Assembly (NCBI RefSeq): GCF_016865425.1
Contig: NZ_AP023355.1
Coordinates: 5,206,198-5,270,197 of the forward strand
Length of the DNA stretch: 64,000 nt
DNA from: Actinocatenispora thailandica
GTDB lineage: Bacteria; Actinomycetota; Actinomycetes; Mycobacteriales; Micromonosporaceae
Reading direction: 5' to 3'
The position numbers were made by a program, and so were the translations under genes. Positions 43,809 through 53,123 of this stretch are shown here, one piece after another; the stretch's first letter is position 1; every line of letters begins with the position of its first letter. Under the pieces are notes generated by a model. That model was given only the letters and a program-made list of their open reading frames with translations, was not told the origin of the DNA and searched no databases.

Positions 43809-43946
43809 GGCCACCCGGACACCTCGGAGATGGCCCCGGGTCGGCGGCTGCGCCGGCCACCCGGATACCTCGGAGATGGCCCCGGGTCGGCGGCTGCGCC
43901 GGCCACCCGGATACCTCGGAGATGGCCTCGGACCGGCGGCTCTTGC
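43809..43946. repeat. 46-bp tandem repeat, three copies
   Basis: Units start at 43809, 43855 and 43901, each with GGCCACCCGGATACCTCGGA. The first two are almost identical (one base differs near the start) and the third diverges in its second half. The period of 46 is not a multiple of three, so the repeat cannot encode a repeated peptide. It lies in the remains of the LuxR-ATPase gene. Confidence 0.85.
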
Positions 43947-44168
43947 GCCGCGCCGTCGACGGCGACGGCGCCGAGGAGCTGGGCAACGATCCGGAAATTT
44001 GCGAACCAACCCGGGCAAGCTTGACAGACTTCCCCTGCTCTGTGATTTTCAGTGACGTACTCATGACTCTGCGAACCGCCATGGTGCGCACGGGACGTGA
44101 GTACCGAACCCACCGCGTCGCCTGCCGGCCACGAGACCGGCCGGCGTCGCCTGCAGAATGGGGAAACC

Positions 44169-45170
44169 GTGACTACCAGCTGGATCCTGGCCTTCGACGC
44201 GGGCTGCCGATCATGCACCGACGTGGTGGATCGGGTGCGCGCCAGCACGAACGGCAAGCTCGACACCGCCGGCCTGACCGAGCCGCGGATCCGCCGCTGG
44301 CGGCAACAGGCCCTCGGCGAGGACGCGCCGTGGGCGCCCACCCTGCTCGCGGTCGACGGTGACGACGTCCATGCCTGGACCGGGCCGGCGTTGTCGCTGC
44401 GCCTCGTCCGGCTGCTCGGCATGGTCGACTCGGCGCGAGTCGTCCGAGCTCTCAATCGCGCCGACATCGTGCGGCATCCCAGTCGCCGCAAGCTACTCAA
44501 GGCGGTGCCGCTGCTGGGTCTCGGAGCGTTCGTGGTCTCCGGTGGCCTCGCCGCGCCGGCGATGGCCGCCACCCGGTCCAACAACGGTGCGGCGGCGAAA
44601 TGGGCCCGCGCCAACGCCGGCCGGCTGCCCACCGCCTACCGGGAGTTCACCGCCTACCCGATGGCGTACCGCAGGGCGATGTTCAACGTGCTGCCCCCGG
44701 CGGCGCGCGTCACGCTCTGGAGCGAGCACTTCGCGCACTACCGGCAGACCCATCCGAGGCTGTCGCGCGCGCAGGTACGCGTGATCGACGACGTCGAGCG
44801 GTTGGCACCGCGAGTTCTCACGACCGGTCGGGGTCGCGACGACCTGCGCGAGTTGGCGACGGCGGCGGTCACCGCGTTCGGCGCTGAGGAGGCCCGGGCC
44901 CTGCTGGGCACCCTCGGTCCGCAGCAGGCCGCGCAGCCGACCGGCGAGCAGGGCCCCGTACCGGCGCTCGCCGGCGAGAGCCGTGCGGCTGCCGGCGATG
45001 CCGCGAAACCGTCGGTCGATCTGTGGTGTGAGCCGGTCGGACCAGACTGCGACACCAACTGCGAGGCCATCACCGGGTGCGACGATCTCTGTTACGGGCC
45101 CTGCGTCTGCAGTTCCAGCGGCTGCGGGGACCTGTGGCTCAACGAGTGCAACGGCCTCTGCGGCGAGTGA
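44169..45170 (+). CDS. Fulvocin C-related bacteriocin-like protein with thiol-oxidoreductase-like front
   Basis: 333 aa from GTG at 44169 behind GGGGAAA (an upstream GTG at 44097 adds 24 residues). Residues 1-90 resemble a DCC/thioredoxin-like domain: WILAFDAGCRSCTDVVDRVR, with CxxC. A Tat-like basic/hydrophobic segment with SRRKLLK then a hydrophobic stretch ending APAMAA follows at about 100-127. The part after it carries the fulvocin-related pattern (REFTAYPMAYRRAMFNVLPP, ARVTLWSEHF) and a Cys-rich end with about 12 Cys (DCDTNCEAI, CDDLCYGPCVC). This family is called 'bacteriocin fulvocin C-related'; antibacterial activity is not established for it. The order suggests a processed secreted Cys-rich peptide. 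Confidence 0.75.
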   Translation: MTTSWILAFDAGCRSCTDVVDRVRASTNGKLDTAGLTEPRIRRWRQQALGEDAPWAPTLLAVDGDDVHAWTGPALSLRLVRLLGMVDSARVVRALNRADIVRHPSRRKLLKAVPLLGLGAFVVSGGLAAPAMAATRSNNGAAAKWARANAGRLPTAYREFTAYPMAYRRAMFNVLPPAARVTLWSEHFAHYRQTHPRLSRAQVRVIDDVERLAPRVLTTGRGRDDLRELATAAVTAFGAEEARALLGTLGPQQAAQPTGEQGPVPALAGESRAAAGDAAKPSVDLWCEPVGPDCDTNCEAITGCDDLCYGPCVCSSSGCGDLWLNECNGLCGE

Positions 45171-45360
45171 ACCGCCCCGGCCGCACCTGACTGCGGCCCG
45201 CCGATGGCCACACCCCGCCTGGACGGCGACCCGGAGAGCGTAGCCGACCTGCGGGCACGGGCTCGCTGCCGCTGCAGGTAGCTGCCGGGCCAGTGCCTGC
45301 CCGGCATCCGAAGGTCGGCGTCCGGCGACGCCGGCCTTCGGACAGCCGACCGACGTAGCA

Positions 45361-45400
45361 GGCGGTGCCGATCTGGTAGGCGGTGCCGATCTGGTAGCGC
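45361..45400. repeat. 18-bp tandem duplication
   Basis: GGCGGTGCCGATCTGGTA occurs twice in succession within the 350-bp gap between the fulvocin-related gene and the protease. A similar phrase, CTGGTAGGCGGTGCCG, occurs near 43783, next to the 46-bp repeat. The function is unknown. Confidence 0.6.
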
Positions 45401-45471
45401 GACAACTCGCGCTGCCAGGCTGCTCGACCGCGGCGCCGCTGAGCCCAGCTGCGTCCGGGGCGCACGCATGG

Positions 45472-45512
45472 GAGTGCCTCCCGGCTGCCGGGGACGGCGC
45501 CGGGAGGCACTC
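45472..45512. terminator. Strong hairpin, probable bidirectional terminator
   Basis: GAGTGCCTCCCGG (45472-45484) pairs perfectly with CCGGGAGGCACTC (45500-45512) around a 15-nt loop. It lies between two convergent genes, the fulvocin-related gene ending at 45170 and the protease ending at 45523. It has no T-tract, as is common in actinomycete terminators. Confidence 0.75.
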
Positions 45513-45522
45513 GGGTGCACGG

Positions 45523-46527
45523 TTACGGCAGGGTGAGGCCGTAGTCGTTGAACTCGCGCCACGCCGGGTAGAAGAACGTGGTCTGCGTGTCGCCGCCGGT
45601 CAACGTGCCGAGGGCGGTCGACCCGTTGTAGCCGGGGCCGCCGCTGTCACCGTGGTCGGAGTACACGTTGGTGGCGAACAGGTGGTAGATCACGCCGACG
45701 TCGAAGTTGACCGTCTGGTCCACGGCTTCGATGCTGCCGCTGGTCACGCCGGTGGTCGAGCCGCTCTTGACGACGTACTCACCCTGGGTCGGCTGACCGA
45801 TGTAGCTGATCGTCTGGCCGGTGTTGACCTGGCTGGGGCCGCTGCCGCTGGGGTTGTCGATCAACCCCTCGTCCGCCCCGGGCGAGTAGCTCGCCACGAC
45901 CTGCCCTCCCATCGGGTACCAGGTGCCGCCCAGGTTGGTGCAGTGCCCGGCGGTGAGCACCATCAACCGGCCGTTGCGCCGTACGTTGAACCCGTCGGAG
46001 CAGCGCGCCTGGTCGTTCTGGATCGCGTCGCCGCCGCGTACGTAGGTGCTGAAGTGGCCGGTGCTGTGCTCGACGCGTACCTCGCTGCCGTAGCGGCGGG
46101 CGGCGGCCAGTACCCGAGCCGCGCCCGCCTTCGGTGCCGAGTCGGAGATCGTGACGACGACCTGGTTGCGTGCCGTGTCGATGCCCCAGGCGGTGTCGGG
46201 TACCCCGGCGAGCCGGTCGAGGCGGTTCTTGGTACTGGTCAGCGACGCCGCGCTGTAGTGCACGACTCGGCTGCGCAGCCCGGCCGCCCGTACCGTGCGG
46301 GCGGCGGCGGCAGAGGTCACGGTGACCACTGCATGACCGTTCCGGTCCAGGTAGACGCCGCCGCTGCGGCTGCCGAGGCGGTGCGCGACCGTGTTGGCCT
46401 GCGGTACGGCCGCGGCCTGGACGGCGGCGGACAGCGGTGGGGCGGCCTGTGCCGGGGTGCTGCCGATGCCGGCGGCGGCCAGCACACCGACGCCGAGGAT
46501 CGCGAGGCCGGCGAGTCTGCGATGCAT
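45523..46527 (-). CDS. Secreted trypsin-like (S1, streptogrisin-type) serine protease
   Basis: 334 aa from ATG at 46527 behind AAAGGAG. A signal peptide (LAGLAILGVGVLAAAGIG, then TPAQAA) and a propeptide of about 130 residues precede the mature domain. Catalytic triad: His in LTAGHCTN, Asp in PGADEGLID, Ser in HGDSGGPGYNG. Two Cys of the streptogrisin disulfide (near ARCSDGF and GHCTN) are present. The last residues FNDYGLTLP end the catalytic domain with no C-terminal binding domain. Such enzymes are secreted and matured by autocatalysis. Confidence 0.93.
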   Translation of the reverse strand: MHRRLAGLAILGVGVLAAAGIGSTPAQAAPPLSAAVQAAAVPQANTVAHRLGSRSGGVYLDRNGHAVVTVTSAAAARTVRAAGLRSRVVHYSAASLTSTKNRLDRLAGVPDTAWGIDTARNQVVVTISDSAPKAGAARVLAAARRYGSEVRVEHSTGHFSTYVRGGDAIQNDQARCSDGFNVRRNGRLMVLTAGHCTNLGGTWYPMGGQVVASYSPGADEGLIDNPSGSGPSQVNTGQTISYIGQPTQGEYVVKSGSTTGVTSGSIEAVDQTVNFDVGVIYHLFATNVYSDHGDSGGPGYNGSTALGTLTGGDTQTTFFYPAWREFNDYGLTLP

Positions 46528-46573
46528 GGAGAGCTCCTTTACTGGAGGGGATCAGACGGAGCAAACGGACAAA

Positions 46574-46579
46574 AGTATA
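46574..46579 (-). promoter_or_regulatory. Putative -10 element of the protease gene
   Basis: TATACT on the minus strand, about 47 nt upstream of the protease start, matches the consensus -10. The -35 region (TTTCTG) is poor. The surrounding 40 bp are clearly AT-richer than the rest, which also fits a promoter. Confidence 0.4.
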
Positions 46580-46852
46580 GACACGCGCAAATAACTCAGA
46601 AAGGCCTTGGCAGGATCCCGCCACCGCGGCAGCACCGACCCGTCGCCGGTCTCCGTGGCCCGCGGCGCTGCCCGGCACCGACCGCACGCAATGTGGATCG
46701 GCGGCTTCCGCGCCACGTGCACGACGCGGCGAATGCGCGACGGCGAACCGGCCGACCGCGCGGGCGCTCCGCTGCCGCGCTACCAGCAGCACGCGTCCAC
46801 CGGTCACGCGCCTCGCTCGACTCCGGGCAGCGACACGTCCGACGCGTAGGTT

Positions 46853-48202
46853 CTACCGGGCCGTTCGGTTCCCCGCGCCGTGCCAGGCCGCGTGCTGTGC
46901 CTGGAAGGCGGCCAGCTCGCGATCCAGCTCGTCCGCCACACCGGGGAAATCTCCGGCGACATCGGTGGTCTCCGCGCTGTCCTCGACCAGGTCGAACAGG
47001 GCGCGATGCACGGCAGCCGGCGGCGTCATCCCTTCCTGCGCGTCGTGGACACGCTTGTAGCGGCCACGGCGCACCGCCCACTGACCGTCGTGCGCCCAGC
47101 AGACGGCGCGCTCGTCGGGAGTGCCGGTCGGCCGCCGGAGCCGGGCGAGCTGCGAGCGGCCGTCCACGCCGGCCAGGTCCGCTGGCGCACCGTCGACCGC
47201 GTCGAGCACCGTCGGGAGTACGTCCATCATCAGGCCAACGCCACCATGGTCGACGCCCGCGGGTAGCCCGCGCGGCCAGGAGAGGATCGACGGCACCCGA
47301 ATGCCACCCTCGAACACCGAACCCTTCGTACCGCGGAGGCCGCCGGTCGAGCCGCCGGTGTAGGAGACCTCCTCGCCGTCGAGCCAGTTGCGGCTCTCGG
47401 CCGACGGGCCGTTGTCCGAGGAGAAGAAGACGAGCGTGTTCTCGCGCAGGCCGCACCGGTCGAGGGTGTCGAGTATCTGCCCGATCGCGTCGTCCATCGC
47501 CGAGATCATGGCCGCCATGGTGTGGCGGCCGTCGGCGAGGTGCCGGAACCGTTCCAGGTATTCGGGCGGGGCGTGCAGCGGGTAGTGCGGTGCGTTGAAC
47601 GGCACGTAGCAGAAGAAGGGACGCTCGACGTCGCGGGCGACGAACCGCGACGCCCGCTCGCCGATGACGGTGGTCAGGTAGTCACCGTTGAGCCACACCT
47701 CCTGGTCGCCATCCCAGAGGTCGTGTACCGGGTTGTGGTCGCCCCAGTAGTAGATGTGCGAGTAGTAGTCGACGCAGCCCGCGCGGAAGCCGAAGCTCTC
47801 GTCGAACCCGAAGTGCGCGGGACTGTACTCGGGTGCGACCCCGAGATGCCACTTGCCGAAGATCCCTGTCCGGTACCCGCGGCGACGAAGCTGGGTGGCC
47901 AGCGTCTCCTGCCGGGGCAGGCCCGGGGTTCGGCGGGTGCCGCCCAGGATGGTCTCGACACCGGCGTGCGCGGGGTAGCGACCGGTCAGCAGGGCGGCGC
48001 GAGACGGCGAGCAGACCGGCGAGTTGGAGTACCACTGGGACAGCCGGACACCGGACGCGCACAGGCGGTCCAGGTGGGGTGTCGGGATGTCGTCGGCGCC
48101 GAAACAGCCGACGTCACCGCGCCCGAGATCATCGGCGTACAGAACCAGGACGTTGGGTCGTGCCGCATCGGGCATGTCGTTCTCCGACGGTGTGTCGTTC
48201 AT
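46853..48202 (-). CDS. Cytoplasmic type I sulfatase
   Basis: 449 aa. RPNVLVLYADDLGRGDVG supplies the metal-binding Asp pair, and NSPVCSPSRAALLTGRYPAH is the sulfatase signature in which Cys of CSPSR becomes formylglycine. GKWHLG and the later FFSSDNGPSAE add active-site Lys/His and Asp/Asn. There is no signal peptide, so it acts inside the cell after oligosaccharide import. It needs a formylglycine-generating enzyme, which is not in the window. The start overlaps the GH2 stop by four bases; it is the last gene of the six-gene operon. It would remove sulfate from imported glycan. Confidence 0.93.
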   Translation of the reverse strand: MNDTPSENDMPDAARPNVLVLYADDLGRGDVGCFGADDIPTPHLDRLCASGVRLSQWYSNSPVCSPSRAALLTGRYPAHAGVETILGGTRRTPGLPRQETLATQLRRRGYRTGIFGKWHLGVAPEYSPAHFGFDESFGFRAGCVDYYSHIYYWGDHNPVHDLWDGDQEVWLNGDYLTTVIGERASRFVARDVERPFFCYVPFNAPHYPLHAPPEYLERFRHLADGRHTMAAMISAMDDAIGQILDTLDRCGLRENTLVFFSSDNGPSAESRNWLDGEEVSYTGGSTGGLRGTKGSVFEGGIRVPSILSWPRGLPAGVDHGGVGLMMDVLPTVLDAVDGAPADLAGVDGRSQLARLRRPTGTPDERAVCWAHDGQWAVRRGRYKRVHDAQEGMTPPAAVHRALFDLVEDSAETTDVAGDFPGVADELDRELAAFQAQHAAWHGAGNRTAR

Positions 48203-50061
48203 GGTGTCGGTCCTGCCGCGCGCTCGATGGCGGCCGGTCGCGCCTGGGCAGCCCGGATCCGCGCCACGTCGAACTTGCTCGTACGGTCGAAGGCGAAGAT
48301 GCCGTTCTGCTCCTGGAAGACGTCGGTGAGCTGGGTGTAGCAGTATCCGAACATGTCCGGGTCGTTGAGCAGCGCGGCCACCAGGCCCTCGAACCGCGCG
48401 TGAAACTCCTCGACGCTACGTACCCGGTCGCCGTACCCCCACGACTCGCTCATCGACTGGGCACGGCCGCGGGCCGCGGGATTCCACCAGATCCCGCCGA
48501 ACTCGCTGACGAAGAACGGCTGCCCCCGGTACGGGATCGACCACGGATCGCCGGTGTCGTCCGAGCGGTTCAGGTACGGGTCGCCGGCGGCCAGACCAGC
48601 GTGGTTCGCGGCGAAGCGCCGCGGATCCTGCTCGTAGTCGTGGCTGTCGTAGACGTCGGACTCGGCGATGCGATGGGCGTACCCCGAGGTGTCCAGCACC
48701 GGGCGCGAGGTGTCGAACGCCTTGGTCGCCAGGAACATCCCGCGCATCACGTCGTCCAGCGCGGTGATGCGGTCGCCGTACTGCTGCCACGTCTCGTTCA
48801 TCGGGCACCACCCGATGATCGACGGGTGCGAGTGGTCGCGCTCCAACACCTCGAGCCACTCCTGGACGTAGGCGGCGTCGGGTTGCTGGTTGGTGGTCTG
48901 CCCCTGGTCGGTGTTGCAGCCCCAGTCGCCGAACTCGCCCCACACCAGGTAGCCGAGCCGGTCGGCATGGTAGAGGAAGCGTTCCTCGAACACCTTCTGG
49001 TGCAGGCGTGCCCCGTTGAAGCCGGCGGCGAGCGACAGCTCGATGTCGCGGACGAGGGCGGCGTCGCTCGGCGCCGTCATCAGGCTGTCCGGGTAGTAGC
49101 CCTGGTCGAGGACGAGCCGCTGGAAGACGACCTCGCCGTTGAGCCGGACCTGTTTGCCGGTGATGGCGACCCCGCGCAGCCCCGCGTACGACTCGATCTC
49201 GTCCACCACTCGCCCGCCCGAGTCCCGCAGCTCGATACGAAGACCGTACAGGTACGGGTCGCCGGGAGCCCACAGCCGTACCCGGTCGGCCGGCAGTACG
49301 AGGGCGGCGCGGGGCGCGAGGTCCAGGTCGGCACGGACCTCCGCGCTCGCGACCTCTCCCGCGTCGTCGGACGCGATGACCCGGACGACCCCGCCGGCCA
49401 GGTTGCCCGACAGCGGTACCACCACGTCGAACGAGTGGCCGGCCACGTTGGGCGTGATGCGCGGGCGGCGTATCGCGGTCTGCGGTACGGGTTCCAGCCA
49501 GACCGTCTGCCAGATTCCCGTGGTGCGCCAGTACTTCCCGGCCCGGGGAGCGTAGTCGCGGGACTGCTTGCCGCGCGCCTGCCAGGCGTCCGGATCGTCG
49601 CGGGCGCGGACCACCAGCGGCACCTCGGTACCGGCGGGTGCGGCGTCGGTGATGTCCAGGCTGAAGCTGCTGAACCCGCCGCGGTGCCGGCCGACCTCGC
49701 TACCGCCGACCCACACCGTGGCGTCGTGATCGACCGCGCCGAAGTGCAGCAGTATCCGGCTGCCGGCCCACGCGGCCGGCACCGTGATCGTCCGCCGGTA
49801 CCAGACGGCACGCATGAAGTCCAGCTCCGAGACGCCAGACAGCGTCGTCTCGGGCGCGAAGGGTACCAGGATCTCCCCGGACAGTGGCCGGTCGACCATG
49901 CCGCGCTCGACCCCGCTGTCTCCGTGGTCGATCTCGAAGCCCCAGCGTCCGTTGAGGTTCAGCCACCGGTCGCGCCGGAACTGGGGGCGCGGGTACTCCT
50001 GGCGCGGCTGCGATGCGTCGTCCATCGGCGGGCTGCTCTCCGTGTTCGGGCGGGTCATCAT
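48199..50061 (-). CDS. Glycoside hydrolase family 2
   Basis: 620 aa starting with ATG at 50061. Jelly-roll sugar-binding domain (LNLNGRWGFEIDHGD, FMRAVWYRRTITVP, TVWVGGSEVGRHRGGFSSF), an Ig-like domain and a TIM barrel. Catalytic acid/base Glu is in GWCPMNETWQ and the nucleophile Glu in FFVSEFGGIWWN. No signal peptide, so it is cytoplasmic. Substrate could be beta-galactosides, beta-glucuronides or beta-mannosides; the GH38 and sulfatase partners favour a mannose-containing or sulfated glycan, but this is inference. Overlaps at both ends (ATGA) couple it to GH38 and the sulfatase. Confidence 0.93.
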   Translation of the reverse strand: MMTRPNTESSPPMDDASQPRQEYPRPQFRRDRWLNLNGRWGFEIDHGDSGVERGMVDRPLSGEILVPFAPETTLSGVSELDFMRAVWYRRTITVPAAWAGSRILLHFGAVDHDATVWVGGSEVGRHRGGFSSFSLDITDAAPAGTEVPLVVRARDDPDAWQARGKQSRDYAPRAGKYWRTTGIWQTVWLEPVPQTAIRRPRITPNVAGHSFDVVVPLSGNLAGGVVRVIASDDAGEVASAEVRADLDLAPRAALVLPADRVRLWAPGDPYLYGLRIELRDSGGRVVDEIESYAGLRGVAITGKQVRLNGEVVFQRLVLDQGYYPDSLMTAPSDAALVRDIELSLAAGFNGARLHQKVFEERFLYHADRLGYLVWGEFGDWGCNTDQGQTTNQQPDAAYVQEWLEVLERDHSHPSIIGWCPMNETWQQYGDRITALDDVMRGMFLATKAFDTSRPVLDTSGYAHRIAESDVYDSHDYEQDPRRFAANHAGLAAGDPYLNRSDDTGDPWSIPYRGQPFFVSEFGGIWWNPAARGRAQSMSESWGYGDRVRSVEEFHARFEGLVAALLNDPDMFGYCYTQLTDVFQEQNGIFAFDRTSKFDVARIRAAQARPAAIERAAGPTP

Positions 50062-53000
50062 GCCCTCGGGTCGTGGAATCGCAGGGTCACCAGTTCGAAG
50101 GGGCGCAGCAGCAGGTCGACCGCGGCCCGGGCGTCGTGGCGCGGACCGCGTCGCTTGCGACGGGCCGTTCGAGCAGGTCGGTGGTCGTCAGCCGGTCCCA
50201 GCCGAACGAGGTCCGCACCATCGCCGAAGATCGGTTGCCATGCGCCTCGTAGAGACGCACGACGACATCACCGCAGCGGTCCTCGGCCAGCTTGACGCTT
50301 TCGACCACGACCGCCGGGTTGCTCACCTCGATCAGTGGCGCCACCGGTGTGCCCGTGGTCGGTCGTGGTGGCAGGTGTCGTGCGTACCCGTCGGTGATCG
50401 CTTCGGCGACCCCGCCGGGGCGGAGGCTGACGGTGAACTCGTGGCTGCCCTGGTCGGCCGACGGGTCCGGGTATCGAGGTGCCCGCAGCAGCGAGAGCCG
50501 CACGGTGGTCATCGGCCGGCCGTCGGGTGCGTGGGCGTTGCGGACGTCGTGGCCGTACACCACGTCGTTGGCGATCGCGACGCCGTAGCCGGGCTCGCCG
50601 ACCTGGATCCATCGGTGCGCGACGGTCTCGAAGCGCGCGGTGTCCCACGACGTGTTCTGGTGGATCGGTCGGTGCAGGTGCCCGAACTGGATCTCCGAGG
50701 TCGCCCGGTCGGCCCGGACGTCCAGCGGGAAAGCCAGCTTGAGCAGCTTCTGAGACTCGTGCCAGTCGATCCGGAAACCGTACTCGACGACGCCGTCCAC
50801 GAGCCGCACCGTGACCTCGATGGTCGTGGCGCCCACCTCGTGACGTACCAGCACCGCGTCGTCGACGAGGTCGACCGCGACGGGATCGAGAAGGTCGCGC
50901 CCGCTGCGCTGGTCCTCCTCGTTGATGTCCCAGGCGTCCCACTCGCGTGGCGTGTCGCGCAGCAGTTGCAGCACGCCGCCCAGGGTCGCGGCGGGCAGCA
51001 GCTCACGGTCGGCCACCCGGTCCACGACGGACGCGAGCGCACCGTGCCGCCCGACCTCGACGCGCAGCAGCGGGTCCTCCAGGACGATCCGGTCGCCGTC
51101 GCGCCGGGGCCGTACGGTCGCGGGCGGTGTCACCGGCCCGATGCCCATGCCGGGCACCCCGGTACGGGAGTAGGGCCCGGCGTTCGCGGCGATCGGTGTA
51201 GTCCCGCCCCCGCCGAGCGCTGCCAGGCGGGCGTCGATCAGCGCGGTCAGGTCGGCGGCGACGCGCTCGTAGTTTCGCTCGGCCTCCTGGTGCACCCAGG
51301 CGATCGACGTCCCCGGCAGGATGTCGTGGAACTGCTGCAGCAGCACCACCCGCCACGCCGCCTCCAGCGCGTCGTACGGGTAGGGCGTGCCGCGCAGCAC
51401 GGCGGCGGTGGTCGCCCACAGTTCCGCCTCGCGCAGCAGCGCCTCGCTGTGCCGGTTGCCATGCTTGCCACGGTGCTGCGAGGTGAGCGTGCCGCGGTGC
51501 AGCTCCAGATACATCTCGCCCACCCAGACCGGCGGCGCGGGCAACTCCGCCTCGGCGCTGCGGAAGAAGCTGTTCGGGTCGCCGAGGCGTACCCGGGGCG
51601 ACCCGTCGAGGTCCCGCTTGCGTTCCGCGACCGCCAGCATCTCGCGGGTCGGCCCACCGCCGCCGTCGCCCCAGCCGAACAGCCCGAGCACGTGTCGGGC
51701 CGCGCCCTTCTCCCGAAACAGCCGCTCGCCGCGGTCGAGGTCGTGCGCGCCGAGGTCGGAGTTGTACGTCTCGGCCGGCGGGAAGTGGGTGAACAACCGG
51801 GACCCGTCGATGCCCTCCCACAGGAAACTCGAGTGCGGCATCGCGTTGATCTCGTTCCACGACGGCTTCTGGGTGAGGAAGTAGCGGGCGCCGGCCGCCC
51901 GCGCGATCTGCGGCATGGCGGCCGTGTAGCCGAACGAGTCCGGCAGCCACACCTCGTCGGTCTCGACACCGAACTCCTCGGCGAAGAACCGCTTCCCGAG
52001 CACGAACTGCCGTGCCAGCGCCTCTCCCCCGGGCATGTTGGTGTCCGACTCGACCCACATGCCGCCGACCGGCCGGATGCGCCCGGCCGCCACCGCCGCC
52101 CGGACCCGCTCGAACAGCTCGGGCTGGCTGTCCTTGAGCCAGGCGTACTGCTGGGCCGAGGATGCGGCGAAGACGAAGTCCGGGTCGCGATCGATGAGGT
52201 CGAGGACGTTGGCGAAGGTACGCGCGACCTTCCGCACGGTTTCTCGTACCGGCCACAGCCAGGCGCAGTCGATGTGCGCGTGGCCGACCGCGGACACGAT
52301 CAGGGAACTGCTGGCGGCGTTGCCGGCGAGGGCGGGTGCCAGTGCCCGGCGCCCGATCTGCGCGGTGCCGGGGATGTCGTCGGGGTCCATCGCGTCGACC
52401 ATGCGTTCCAGGGCGTGCACGATCTCGGCGCGGCGGGCGCCGTCGGGCGGCAGCACGTCGACCAGACCGTCGAGGGTCACGATGTCCTGAAGCAGGTTCC
52501 ACACCATCGGGTCGCGCCGCGCCACGGTCATCTCGGCGAGCCGGTAGCGCGGTGTCTCGCCCGCGGTGGCCCGGTCACCCAGGTGCGTCGGCTCGTACTC
52601 GTAGGGCACCTGGATGACCGGGTTCGCGGCGGCCTCGACCAGCAGGCGGAACGGCCCCGGCTCGGGCAGCGGTACCCAGTTGTTGAGCGGCTCGATCCCC
52701 TTGACGACCGTACCGTCCGGCCGGTAGACGGTCGCCTCGGCCTGGAAACCGGGCTGGTCGCCGGTGAAGCCGAGATCAACCACGAGCTCGGCCGCACCCG
52801 GCGCCCAGTCCGCGGGCACCTCACCTCGCACGTCGAACCACACCGTGTCCCACGGCCGCCCCCACTCCCGGCCGAGCTCGAACGGCTCGAACGAGTGCCT
52901 GACGGCATCCGCGAACGGTACCGGCTCGCCGCCGACTGGCCACGCGCCGATCCGTACCGGGCGCGGGTCACGGTAGACCGCAGGCGTGATGCGAAACCTG

Positions 53001-53080
53001 GTGAACCGCCGTACGCGCAGCATCGCGAGCGCGACAGCGTCGTGTCGGGTCCGGCCGTTCGGGTTGAAGTCGTCGACCAC
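50058..53080 (-). CDS. Alpha-mannosidase, GH38, with a frameshift near the 3' end
   Basis: About 1007 aa when restored. Start GTG at 53080 follows GGGGGAAA. GH38 motifs: SAVGHAHIDCAWLWPVRET with the zinc His/Asp, EVWLPDSFGYTAAMPQ with the nucleophile Asp, and VLLQQFHDILPGTSI. As read, the frame ends at 50087 with an unnatural tail (TPGPRSTCCCAPSNW), while the adjacent frame from about 50140 gives HDARAAVDLLLRPFELVTLRFHDPRA and stops at 50058, overlapping the GH2 start by four bases. Start to natural stop is 3023 bp (3n+2), so one base is missing near 50138-50146. It removes alpha-mannose residues in the cytoplasm. Confidence 0.9.
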
Positions 53081-53123
53081 AGTGTTGTTTCCCCCGGTGG
53101 GTGAGTTGTCGTGTCGTGCTGGG

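Noticed and set aside
43809-43946. The 46-bp units as a second CRISPR array
   Set aside because: The units are contiguous with no unique spacers between them, so it is a simple tandem repeat.
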